DNA of 64,000 nt from Sedimentitalea nanhaiensis DSM 24252. GTDB taxonomy: Bacteria; Pseudomonadota; Alphaproteobacteria; Rhodobacterales; Rhodobacteraceae. The notes beneath the pieces were generated by a model. It searched no databases, had not been told where the DNA came from, and worked only from the letters and a program-made list of their open reading frames with translations. This document shows positions 24,558 through 32,798 of the stretch, piece by piece. Position 1 is the stretch's first letter. Each line of letters opens with the position of its first letter. Both the position numbers and the translations under genes were made by a program. The stretch covers positions 2,577,741 through 2,641,740 of the forward strand of contig NZ_KI421509.1 in the NCBI RefSeq assembly GCF_000473225.1, given 5' to 3'.

Positions 24558-26813
24558 CTATTCTATTTCTTTGCCAGTGTAATTGAGCAGTTCATCAATC
24601 CGCGCTCGGGTGATTTGACTGTCATCCAGGAGAGCACGCGCCTCGGCCAAGGGAGTCTCGGGTAGAGTCCCTGGGGATTCGTCTCTTAGCTGCAGAGATA
24701 CGTTGGCCATTTTTCCATAGAGCGAATCCTGGTTTTCACTGATGGTGCCCCAGTCTTCGCCCAACCAGAATCCGCGCGTTGCATCGCCAGCCATGTCCGC
24801 CTCCATAAGAACTTGTCCGGCAAGTTGATGATCGCCATTCCGTGCCATCGCCTCGGCCCGGAGGCGCGCCGCCTCGGGTCCCGCCACGCTGAGCAGTTCC
24901 ACGAGGGCTCGATGGGGCAGGCTCATCGCGAGTGCGGCTTCAGCTCGCATCAATTTTCTCTCGGGGCGTGCAGGTTGGGCACCTGACGCGGACAGCAGCG
25001 ACATGGCCGGTTCGGCAAAACCAAGGTCCAGCATTCGACGTGCCATTTTATCCTCAAGGTCGGTGGGAATATCGGTTGCGGGGTCGCTGGCCAGAGACAA
25101 CCCATGTTTTAGAAAGGTTACATCGTCAGCGTTTTCGACGAGAAGGTACAGCAATGGTGGCAATGCCTGCCTTGCGCTTGTTGGACCGTCGCGCCTCGTC
25201 AAATCGGCGTAGGCCTCAAATGCGGGGTCAAAGGCGTTCGACAGGCCGAGCGCAATGGAATGGGACCGCCGCAAATCCGGTCCTAGGTCAGTTTTGCGGT
25301 ATTCGGCCGCATAGGCTGCAGCCAAAAGAGGCAGATCCGCAGGAATCGGCATGCGTTTGCGCCAATGAGTATCCACAAGTTCCACCAGGGCTTGGGGAGA
25401 AAATTCTGAATCGGTTTCGAGAACCTCGGTCATTTTTTCTGCAGCGATTTCTGCCTCGCCCCGTGATTTTTGAATTGCCGCAGTCGCAAATTCCTGATCA
25501 GGTCCGGGCTCGTCTTCGGCAAGATTGATTTTACGCAGCAGTGTTGCGGCCAATTCCAATTCGTCCACAGCAGCAAAAATACGACTTAGCCGAGGGCCCA
25601 GATGAGTCCTCAAGTGCAGGGGTAAACGCGCAAAGGTCTGCGCAACTGCCTCTGTATTAGCGTCCCAGGCCAGATCTGGACGCGACAGGACGGCCCACAT
25701 GGCGGCATCATTGTCACAATTCTGTTGCCCGGAAAAAGGCAGGTTCGTCAGTCTTTTGTGGTTGTCCAGAACATCGGCCAGAGCCAACATCACTTCGGCG
25801 TTCTCTATTTTGTCCGGTGCCAGAAGAACTGCCTCACGCGCCTCGGCGCCAAAGCCATAGTGCAGATAGGTCTTTGCAAGATTTGCCGCAGTTACCGGGT
25901 CGAGGCGATCAAATTCCTTGTAAAGATCGGTTCGCAGCTTGCCGATCCGGATCGAGAACTCTTCGTCCCCGCCCCAGTCCTGGAGTGCGAACAGACCTGA
26001 AGGCAGGCATTCTCGGTTTTGTTCCATTCGTGTCAACGCATCCGAGACGCGGGACATGTCTCGGTCAATTACCGTTACGGCAGCGATATTGACGGATGGG
26101 CGATCCGGAACGGGTTGGGTTTGTAACGGCGTAGGATCAGTTTCTGATTTCTTTCTTTCAGGCACCGGGGGCACGGGTTGTAGTGGGGCAAGCAAGCCTT
26201 GATCGGCGGCGCGCCCGATCTGTTCCAGAAGTCGCTGCTCTGAAATGTTCACTCCGGGTTTGATGGTCCGGCGCTTTTCGGGCCTGGCTACTTGCATGTC
26301 TGTTTTGGCTGACGGGTCTACTAAGTTGGGTTTCCCAATGGTGACGGGCAGTTTCAGGCCCTGGAAACCCTGAAAACTTGGCGAAGTGCCGAATTGATAT
26401 ATATACTCGCCCAGCTGAAACGACCGTGCTTTTGGCTCTGCATTGGCCTTGGTTTCGTCTTTAATGTCCACAACCAGCATTGTGCTAGAGTGGTTAAAGC
26501 CAACCACACTGCAATCGCACGCCAGCTCAAGATTTAAAACACCGCCTTCATTTTCTGGTTGGCTCAGGTCGGCGAGCCGCGTTCTGCGGATGCGCTGGAA
26601 AACCTGACGTGTGTTGAATTTGGCGTCTGGCATGGAAAGACGTACCGACGCTTCTCGACCAATCTGCTCAATCGACCATTTCACAGAGGACGGGACACGC
26701 ATCACCAGGCGGGTAAAGGTATCGTGTTCTCCTGAACGCACAGAGATTGATTGAGAGGTCGCCATCGTTGCTTGCACGGCCAGAAGCATGAAAATGGAAA
26801 ATGCAATCTTCAT
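24558..26813 (-). CDS. Large secreted protein of the flagellar motor operon, function unknown (MotC-like candidate)
   Basis: 751 residues with a signal peptide (MKIAFSIFMLLAVQATMATSQ), so periplasmic. Residues ~22-110 form a beta-rich unit (VRSGEHDTFTRLVMRVPSSV; LELACDCSVVGFNHSSTMLVVDI) that recalls an AMIN-type domain. A Pro-rich linker (~215-250) follows. From ~260 to the end it is helical and Ala/Leu-rich (LAKTYLHYGFGAEAREAVLL; LLSASGAQPARPERKLMRAEAALA), resembling repeat helices of the TPR/SEL type. I do not recognise the family. Translation is coupled to motA by ATGA. In rhizobia a periplasmic protein, MotC, stabilises the stator and needs the chaperone MotE; a MotE-like gene lies just upstream here, so a MotC role is a reasonable but unproved inference. 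Base composition is a little lower in GC than its neighbours. Confidence 0.5.
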   Translation of the reverse strand: MKIAFSIFMLLAVQATMATSQSISVRSGEHDTFTRLVMRVPSSVKWSIEQIGREASVRLSMPDAKFNTRQVFQRIRRTRLADLSQPENEGGVLNLELACDCSVVGFNHSSTMLVVDIKDETKANAEPKARSFQLGEYIYQFGTSPSFQGFQGLKLPVTIGKPNLVDPSAKTDMQVARPEKRRTIKPGVNISEQRLLEQIGRAADQGLLAPLQPVPPVPERKKSETDPTPLQTQPVPDRPSVNIAAVTVIDRDMSRVSDALTRMEQNRECLPSGLFALQDWGGDEEFSIRIGKLRTDLYKEFDRLDPVTAANLAKTYLHYGFGAEAREAVLLAPDKIENAEVMLALADVLDNHKRLTNLPFSGQQNCDNDAAMWAVLSRPDLAWDANTEAVAQTFARLPLHLRTHLGPRLSRIFAAVDELELAATLLRKINLAEDEPGPDQEFATAAIQKSRGEAEIAAEKMTEVLETDSEFSPQALVELVDTHWRKRMPIPADLPLLAAAYAAEYRKTDLGPDLRRSHSIALGLSNAFDPAFEAYADLTRRDGPTSARQALPPLLYLLVENADDVTFLKHGLSLASDPATDIPTDLEDKMARRMLDLGFAEPAMSLLSASGAQPARPERKLMRAEAALAMSLPHRALVELLSVAGPEAARLRAEAMARNGDHQLAGQVLMEADMAGDATRGFWLGEDWGTISENQDSLYGKMANVSLQLRDESPGTLPETPLAEARALLDDSQITRARIDELLNYTGKEIE

Positions 26814-27679
26814 GCGGCGTCCTGTTTGACAGCCTTCAGAGCCTCTTCAAGCTCAGAAAATTTGGGACGATAATGTAGCGGAGTATTCTGGCGCCCGACC
26901 TCAATGCAGATGGCCGCTGCGTGATTGTGAAGGTTTGCGATCAATACTTCGCGTATCAGCAGATAGAAATGGCTGTCCTCTTCAACAACTGCTTTGACTT
27001 TGGCGGCAAAGGGTCCCACCAAACCGTAGGCGAGGAAAACCCCGAGAAAAGTCCCCACCAAGGCGCCACCAATGAGTTTTCCGAGAACTTCGGGGGGTTG
27101 GTCGATCGATCCCATCGTCTTGATTACGCCCAGAACGGCTGCAACGATACCCAGCGCCGGAAGTCCGTCCGCCACGGTTTGCAATGCATGGCTGGAGTGC
27201 AGGGCATGATGGAGCGTGACATCCATTCGCTTGTCCAGAACTTCTTCGACCTGGTGCGGATCGTCATAGTTCATTGCAGCTGAGCGCATGGTATCGCAGA
27301 TCAGATTGACTGCTTCCTGGTCGCTTTGAATTTTTGGATATTTGGAAAACAGTGACGATGTGTCGGGGTCTTCAATGTGCTGCTCGGCCTCGACGGGATT
27401 TTGGCGCGCGATTCGTATCAGGGCAAACAATAAACACAGAAGGTCGCGATAGTCTTCGGGTTTCCATTTAGGTCCCTTGAAAACCTTTCCGATATCCTTG
27501 GCAGTGTGTTTGATCGCCGCCATGTCGTTGCTGATCAGGAACGCGCCAGTTGCGGCGCCGCCAATCATGATCATTTCAAACGGCAAGGTTTTCAGGATAA
27601 TGGCCATCTTGCCGCCGGCCAGCAAATAGCCCCCGAACACCATCCCGAATATTGTGACAATGCCGATTATACCGATCAT
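26810..27679 (-). CDS. motA: Flagellar motor stator protein MotA
   Basis: 289 residues, four membrane helices. MotA5MotB2 is the ion channel that drives rotation. The start MIGIIGIVTIFGMVFGGYLLAGG, the cytoplasmic loop with conserved charges (around residue 90), DGLPALGIVAAVLGVIKTMGSIDQPP and LGVFLAYGLVGPFAAKVK are hallmark motifs. The proline pair essential for coupling is in PALGIVAAVLG/GPFAAK. RBS GGAGA. motB is not adjacent and not in this window. Confidence 0.95.
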   Translation of the reverse strand: MIGIIGIVTIFGMVFGGYLLAGGKMAIILKTLPFEMIMIGGAATGAFLISNDMAAIKHTAKDIGKVFKGPKWKPEDYRDLLCLLFALIRIARQNPVEAEQHIEDPDTSSLFSKYPKIQSDQEAVNLICDTMRSAAMNYDDPHQVEEVLDKRMDVTLHHALHSSHALQTVADGLPALGIVAAVLGVIKTMGSIDQPPEVLGKLIGGALVGTFLGVFLAYGLVGPFAAKVKAVVEEDSHFYLLIREVLIANLHNHAAAICIEVGRQNTPLHYRPKFSELEEALKAVKQDAA

Positions 27680-27755
27680 TCTCCGACTCCGTGTAATTTG
27701 AGTTTGTGGCAGTCTGGCGCGTTCGCCTTAACAAACATTGAGTCTGTTGGCGGAT

Positions 27756-28361
27756 TCAGTCGGTAGGGACAGTTGCATTTCGTCCGGCCAGCACGACGCT
27801 GATCGAATAGGCGGCCATCGGGCTGAGGCCCGCCATGATTCCGGCCGCTGCATCGGGTCGCATGCGTGCCAAAAAGCCGGCCGCAAACTGTGGATCCATT
27901 TCCTCAAACAGGGCCGCCGATTGTTTGGGTTTCATTTTCTCGTACACGTCGGTCAGTGTCGAAAGGTCGTCTTCGGACGCGCTGTCGGCAAGCGAAAGCG
28001 TGGCCGACAATCGCTGTTCTGCACCCTGAAGAGCGGCGAGCCGCTCGTTGATCGCTTGCTCAGCGATTTCAAGGGCTTTCATCCTGTCCTCGATTTGTTG
28101 TTCGCGGGACTTCAGGATGGCCTCTCTTTGCTGGAAAGCAGTAAGCAGAGCCTGAAGTTCGGCTGGAGCGGGCGCGATCGAGGCATCGGGCTGTGTCTGC
28201 GATGCATCATTAGCGCCTTCTGGAGCGGACTCCCGTGCGAAGGCAGGTCCCGCCTGCAATCCAATTCGCAGTGCGGCCGAACTGATCATCAGTATAGAAA
28301 TCACCAAGAGCGCACTGCCGCGCACCTTCGCCTTCTTCACTATAGCTGGTTGTGGGATCAT
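27756..28361 (-). CDS. MotE-like periplasmic/coiled-coil flagellar protein (MgtE-N type domain)
   Basis: 201 residues. There is an N-terminal membrane or signal segment (SALLVISILMISSAALRIGLQAGPAFA), then a Pro-rich stretch and a long coiled coil (~70-125: AFQQREAILKSREQQIEDRMKALEIAEQ). The C-terminal domain (~140-190: VYEKMKPKQSAALFEEMDPQFAAGFLARMRPDAAAGIMAGL in pieces) has the MgtE-N/FliG-like helical-repeat pattern 'L.. M.P..AA.I...M'. This architecture is that of rhizobial MotE, a chaperone for the motor protein MotC, and of related FliK-side proteins. Coupled by ATGA to the gene before; 76 bases precede motA. Confidence 0.65.
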   Translation of the reverse strand: MIPQPAIVKKAKVRGSALLVISILMISSAALRIGLQAGPAFARESAPEGANDASQTQPDASIAPAPAELQALLTAFQQREAILKSREQQIEDRMKALEIAEQAINERLAALQGAEQRLSATLSLADSASEDDLSTLTDVYEKMKPKQSAALFEEMDPQFAAGFLARMRPDAAAGIMAGLSPMAAYSISVVLAGRNATVPTD

Positions 28362-28774
28362 TGCGCGATTCCTTGGTTCGTGCGCTCATGGCGCATGAAC
28401 ATGGGACCAGCGGTTGTGGGTGCGGTCTGCTGCTTCGGCTTTGCTTCAACCGGTTTCGCCGTTTCGGCTTCTGGTTTGGGGTCTTCGGCTTCTGGAATAT
28501 CGTGCATCGATGCCATCAACAGTTCCAGCCTGGCAGCCACCGATTCGGCACGAACCGTCAGATTTGTCAAAGACGCGTTTGAATTGTCTGCTGCATCGCG
28601 TGCAGCAATCAAGGTGCTGTTCAGGTCATCAACCTGTGCGGACAAGACCGCTACCGCGCCACCGACACCTTTCTCAAGGTTATTAAACCGGTTCAGGCGC
28701 CGCGCCAGAATAAAACAATAGAACCCTGCGCCAAGGGCGCCGGCAACCATGAGTATATCCGCAATCAGTTCCAT
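28358..28774 (-). CDS. Small membrane protein of the flagellar operon, function unknown
   Basis: 138 residues. A single N-terminal membrane helix (ADILMVAGALGAGFYCFILARRL) is followed by a predicted coiled coil (~35-85, ...VAVLSAQVDDLNSTLIAARDAADNS) and a Pro/Glu/Lys-rich C-terminus. I do not recognise the family; alphaproteobacterial flagellar operons often have such a gene between fliL and motA, sometimes under DUF names I could not verify. It starts 9 bases after fliL and its stop overlaps the MotE-like gene. A scaffold or stator accessory role is guesswork from context. Confidence 0.45.
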   Translation of the reverse strand: MELIADILMVAGALGAGFYCFILARRLNRFNNLEKGVGGAVAVLSAQVDDLNSTLIAARDAADNSNASLTNLTVRAESVAARLELLMASMHDIPEAEDPKPEAETAKPVEAKPKQQTAPTTAGPMFMRHERTNQGIAQ

Positions 28775-28783
28775 AATTGCCTC

Positions 28784-29305
28784 CTAATTCAGTACAAATT
28801 CCATGATCAGCAAATCACGCACACGCCCGGCACCTGCCACAACCTGTACGCGGCGCAGCATCTGAGCACGCAAGCGGGTCAGGGCCAGAGGGTCCTCGAG
28901 ATCTTCTAAGTCCAGCGCCCTGAGATAGCTGTTGAGAACATCGACGATTCGAGGAAGAATATGTTCAACATCAGCTTGATATGCTTCGGCGACTTCGAGC
29001 TGGGCACGGAAGCGCAGGTGTTGAACATGCTGGCCACCGCTTAGTGAGATCAGAATCGGTTCGATCTCGACAAATGCGATAGCTGGCAACATTTCGACAT
29101 GCTGGGCCGGCCCGGATTTATCGTCCGTATTGCCATGAGACGAAAACATGCCTGAAGACACCGCGTAGAACCCCCCACCAGCCCCAATCGAAGCCAGGAC
29201 CAGGGCCAAAATCATGTTTAGTTTTTTGGACTTGGACGGTTCTATCGGAGCGTCGGCTACAGCATCGGACATGGCGGATCCCATCGTTTCGTTCGAGATC
29301 TTCAT
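28784..29305 (-). CDS. fliL: Flagellar basal-body associated protein FliL
   Basis: 173 residues; ATGs at 29305, 29284 and 29272 are all possible, and 29305 has the best upstream site (GCAGGG). One membrane helix (LNMILALVLASIGAGGGFYAV) and a periplasmic domain with ILISLSGGQHVQHLRFRAQLEV and RAQMLRRVQVVAGAGRVRDLLIMEFVLN (read in short parts). This is the conventional FliL, first gene of the long minus-strand operon. It is divergent from fliF across only 44 bases that contain a CtrA-like site. Confidence 0.88.
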   Translation of the reverse strand: MKISNETMGSAMSDAVADAPIEPSKSKKLNMILALVLASIGAGGGFYAVSSGMFSSHGNTDDKSGPAQHVEMLPAIAFVEIEPILISLSGGQHVQHLRFRAQLEVAEAYQADVEHILPRIVDVLNSYLRALDLEDLEDPLALTRLRAQMLRRVQVVAGAGRVRDLLIMEFVLN

Positions 29306-29318
29306 AACCCTGCAGGAA

Positions 29319-29333
29319 CTAACCGATTGTTAA
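29319..29333 (+). promoter_or_regulatory. CtrA-type binding site candidate between fliL and fliF
   Basis: CTAA, seven bases, TTAA, which reads TTAA-N7-TTAG on the other strand: one mismatch from TTAA-N7-TTAA. It occupies the middle of the 44-bp gap between the two divergent start codons, so one bound regulator could control both operons. The matching site before flgB makes chance less likely. Confidence 0.5.
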
Positions 29334-29349
29334 GGCCAATCGACCAAAC

Positions 29350-31015
29350 ATGGCGGAACGTTGGCAGAACGTCGGCAATTCGGAGAACATCGTGCAGCAG
29401 ATCAAAACCGTGTGGGTCGGACTGGACAGGCGCAAACAGCTGGTGATCGTTTTGGCGGCACTGGCGATGCTTGCGACCCTTGTCGTCATGTCGCGAATGG
29501 CAGCGACCCCTACCATGAAGCTTTTATACGCCGGGCTGGAAAACGGGTCGGCGGGCGAAGTCATACGTGCGCTGGAACAGCGCGGAACGGTTTTTGATGT
29601 GCGCGGCGGATCGATCTATGTCCCGGCGAATCAGCGTGACGAGCTGCGCATGACCTTGGCGAGCGAGGGATTGCCCGCCAACGGAGGTCGTGGATACGAG
29701 CTGCTGGATTCTCTGACCGGGTTTGGAACGACCTCGCAGATGTTTGATGCGGCCTATTGGCGTGCAAAAGAAGGCGAGTTGGCGCGCACGATTGTCGCCA
29801 GTGCGCATGTCGCGCAGGCACGGGTTCATATCGCCAACAATGGATCCAGCCCGTTCCAACGCAGTGTCGAACCCACGGCATCGGTTTCCATCGTGCCAGC
29901 GGGTGCCCCTATCACGCCGACACAGGCAAATGCGTTACGGTTTCTGATTTCTTCGGCCGTGGCCGGGCTAACGGTCGAGAACGTTGCCGTTATCGATGCA
30001 AACGGCAGCTTGGTTGGTCCGTCCGATCCCGCTGCTGGACCCAGCACGGCCGATGACCGGGCGCAAATGCTGAAAGAGCGTATTTTGCGGTTGGTCGAAG
30101 CGCGGGTGGGCGCGGGCAATGCCGTGGTCGAAGTCAGTGTCGACATCGTGACCCAGACAGAATCCATTCGCGAACGCCGGTTCGACCCAGAAGGCCGGGT
30201 CGCAATCAGCACCGACACCGAAGAGCGTACCGATTCGTCCAAGAATGCTGCCGGAGGCGACGTTACAGTTGCCTCGAATTTGCCGGATGGCGACGCCGCA
30301 GAAGGCGAGGGCTCGCAAGCAAAGGCCAGCGAGGTTCGAGAGCGGATCAACTATGAAGTCTCTCAGACAGAGCTCGAGATTACCCGCGTGCCCGGAGCAA
30401 TCAAACGGCTGACTGTCGCGGTCCTCGTGAACGGGCTGAGCACACCCACAGAGGGTGGTGTCCCGACATTTCTGGAGCGCCCTGAAGAGGAACTTTCGGC
30501 GTTGCACGACCTTGTCGCGTCGGCCGTCGGGTTCGATGCCGAACGTGGGTGACGTGATCACCATGAAATCCATGGAGCTGCCTTCCATCGCCCCGCTCGG
30601 AACAGCGGCAGGTCCGACCTTTTTCCAGAGCCTGAACCTGGATGTGATGTCGCTGATCCAGATGGCGGCGCTGGCTGTCGTGGCGATGATTCTAGGTCTG
30701 TTCGTTGTCCGTCCGATCCTGTCCAAGCCAGTTGCCCTGCCGGCACCGGATACGGGGGCGCTGTCCGGAAACGGCGCGGAGTTGTCAGCGCAGTCGGGGC
30801 CGGTGCTGACCGGTGAAATCGCTGACGAATCAGGCGAATACACATCCACTGCCAGATTGGATTCACGGGGGGGGGCCGCGGGCACGGGCGTTGCGGCGCT
30901 CTCGGATGACGGGCCTTCACCGGTTGAACGCCTTCGTTCCATGATCGGTGAACGTCAAGAGGAAACTGTGGAAATTTTGCGAAGCTGGCTCGAAGAAAAT
31001 GAGGAGAATGCATGA
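29350..31015 (+). CDS. fliF: Flagellar MS-ring protein FliF, reading frame broken by a one-base shift
   Basis: The first frame encodes 400 residues (29350-30552) and stops at TGA. The second frame (from GAC at 30551) continues with typical FliF C-terminal sequence for another 154 residues, giving 554 in total, the normal FliF length. The N-part has the first membrane helix (QLVIVLAALAMLATLVVM) and the YscJ/FliF ring-building motifs (LLYAGLE, SRAxV-like ARVHIA, NYEVSQTE). The second part has DVITMKSMEL, the second membrane helix and the FliG-binding end VEILRSWLEENEENA. The break is at CGT GGG TGA C (30544-30553): removing one G restores the frame. A run of nine G (30867-30875) lies at residues ~506-508. 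Either a mutation, a sequencing error, or +1 recoding could explain it. Confidence 0.85.
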
Positions 31016-31614
31016 TGACGATATCGCATTTGCTCGAAGATTTCAGTGTCCCGGACAATGCTATTGAGCCCTTGCAGCTCATGAGCGAGGACGGCCTGGA
31101 AGATCTTCGGCTGGCATCTTTCGAGCAAGGGTATACTGCGGGGTGGGACGATGCGATCCGGGCTCAGGCCAGCGATCAGGCGCGGATCACGGGTGCCTTG
31201 GGTAATAACCTCGAGGATCTGTCCTTTACCTATCAAGAGGCCTTGGTGCAGATGATGACCGCTGTCGAGCCCGTCTTTCGTGGCCTTGTCGAGACAGTGC
31301 TGCCCGAGGCGCTCATGCAAAGCGTCGGAGAACAGATCGTCGAGCAATGCTGTGAAATGGCCATGGGGCAGGTCGCCCAGCCGGTCTCGCTGCTGGTGCC
31401 GCCAGGGGCGGCAAATGCAATTCAGCCGGCCCTACAGCGCAATCTTTCGATGCAGGTGGAGATTGTCGAGAGTGAAGACATGGGACCGGGTCAGGTCTGG
31501 TTGAAAGTCGGCGACCGAGAACGCGAGATCGATTGCGGTCAGCTTCTTACAAACCTGCGCAGTTCAATCGACGCATTCTTCTTCGACACAACAAAGGCGA
31601 CTGTCCATGGATAA
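31012..31614 (+). CDS. fliH: FliH-like regulator of the export ATPase
   Basis: 200 residues (ATG at 31012; a second ATG at 31015). FliH dimers bind FliI and tether it to the C ring. Typical plan: a charged N-terminus, Gly/Ala/Glu pattern in SFEQGYTAGWDDAIRA (the FliH 'FExGYxxG' box), a helical stalk, and a C-terminal VEIVESEDMGPGQVWLKVGDREREIDCG (short parts) domain. Sequence identity in this family is low, so part of the confidence comes from the fliF-fliH-fliN-fliP order. It overlaps the fliF C-terminal stop by four bases, evidence that translation normally reaches that stop. Confidence 0.75.
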   Translation: MMTISHLLEDFSVPDNAIEPLQLMSEDGLEDLRLASFEQGYTAGWDDAIRAQASDQARITGALGNNLEDLSFTYQEALVQMMTAVEPVFRGLVETVLPEALMQSVGEQIVEQCCEMAMGQVAQPVSLLVPPGAANAIQPALQRNLSMQVEIVESEDMGPGQVWLKVGDREREIDCGQLLTNLRSSIDAFFFDTTKATVHG

Positions 31615-31903
31615 GCAATCCGAAACTGGTGCGGCTGCACACGAGCAACCCAATCCGTTCGTTTCCGTCCCGATCGAAATTACGGTGTCCGTCGGCAAGG
31701 CTCGCCCACTGATCCGGGATCTTGTCAATCTTGGTGAAAACGCGGTCCTGACGCTGGACAAGCGGGTCGAGGATCCGGTTGAACTGTTTGTCGGTGATCG
31801 CCTCGTCGCGCGCGGTCAACTGGAGGAACTGAGCGGTGACCAAGCCGGGCAACTCGCGGTCAGGCTGACTGAAATCGCAGATTTTCAGAACGGCCTCGGA
31901 TGA
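31607..31903 (+). CDS. fliN: Flagellar C-ring switch protein FliN (short)
   Basis: 98 residues consisting almost only of the SpoA domain: VPIEITVSVGKARPLIRDL, LTLDKRVEDPVELFVGDRLVARGQL. FliN builds the lower C ring and takes part in the export and switch functions. E. coli FliN is 137 residues; the extra N-terminal region is missing here, which is common in alphaproteobacteria. It overlaps fliH by eight bases and fliP by ATGA. Confidence 0.9.
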   Translation: MDKQSETGAAAHEQPNPFVSVPIEITVSVGKARPLIRDLVNLGENAVLTLDKRVEDPVELFVGDRLVARGQLEELSGDQAGQLAVRLTEIADFQNGLG

Positions 31904-32646
31904 GATCAGGACATCGGATCGCAGTAACGCTGGCGATTGCCGTTGGTGCCGCAGCCTTGCCACACGCGGGCATTGCGCAGGAAATGACGCTGTCTCTGGG
32001 GGATGATGGTTCGATCTCTGCGCGGTCGATTCAGCTGATTATTCTGATCACGGTGCTCAGCATTGCCCCGGGGCTTGCGATCATGATCACCTGTTTCCCC
32101 TTTCTTGTGACGGTTCTGGCTATTCTGCGCCAGGCCATCGGCCTGCAGCAATCGCCACCAAACATGCTGATTGTCAGCCTGGCCCTGTTCCTGACGTATT
32201 TTGTGATGGAGCCCGTGTTCACGCAGGCCTGGGAAACAGGAATACGGCCCCTAATGAACGAGGAAATCGATATTGAAACCGCTATAGGGCTCAGCCTCGA
32301 GCCGTTCCGCGTTTTCATGGCCGCTCGGCTGGATCCGGACACATTCGGGGCGATGGCCGAGCTGCGGCCTGACGCTGAATCGATCCGGTCCGGCCCCGAC
32401 GCCCCCCTGTCGGTTCTGGTGCCCAGTTTCCTGCTGTCCGAAATCGCCCGTGCATTTCAGATCGGGTTTCTGGTTTTTCTGCCATTTCTGATCATCGATC
32501 TCGTTGTGGCCGCAGTTCTGATGTCGATGGGCATGATGATGGTCCCTCCCGCAATCGTTTCGCTACCGTTCAAGCTGGCCTTCTTCGTCGTCGCCGATGG
32601 TTGGAGCCTGATTGCCAGCGCACTTGTGCGGAGTTACTTTCCCTGA
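31900..32646 (+). CDS. fliP: Flagellar export-gate protein FliP
   Basis: 248 residues with a cleavable signal peptide (RIAVTLAIAVGAAALPHAGIA) and four membrane helices. FliP pentamers form the core of the export gate with FliQ and FliR. The family stretches are evident: CFPFLVTVLAILRQAIGLQQSPPNMLIVSLALFLT (as shorter parts), a periplasmic loop, and LLSEIARAFQIGFLVFLPFLIIDLVVA. Last gene of the fliF operon; no clear terminator follows before the LysR gene. Confidence 0.96.
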   Translation: MRSGHRIAVTLAIAVGAAALPHAGIAQEMTLSLGDDGSISARSIQLIILITVLSIAPGLAIMITCFPFLVTVLAILRQAIGLQQSPPNMLIVSLALFLTYFVMEPVFTQAWETGIRPLMNEEIDIETAIGLSLEPFRVFMAARLDPDTFGAMAELRPDAESIRSGPDAPLSVLVPSFLLSEIARAFQIGFLVFLPFLIIDLVVAAVLMSMGMMMVPPAIVSLPFKLAFFVVADGWSLIASALVRSYFP

Positions 32647-32798
32647 TCTTGTTTTTCGGTCTTGCGCGCGCGTCGTGCCATGTTGCGCGCCTTGGGCGAA
32701 TGTGCGATTTCTCTGGAACTGTCTGACTGCGGAACTTAGCCTGCGGGCCAAATGGGCTCGCTTGAGGCCTTTTGACGTGGGACCATTCAGGAGAGGCA

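Noticed and set aside
30455-30550. Independent start of a 186-residue gene at 30455 instead of FliF C-terminal half
   Set aside because: The first ~30 residues of that frame do not resemble FliF; similarity begins exactly at the frameshift (GDVITMKSMEL), so it is a continuation of fliF.
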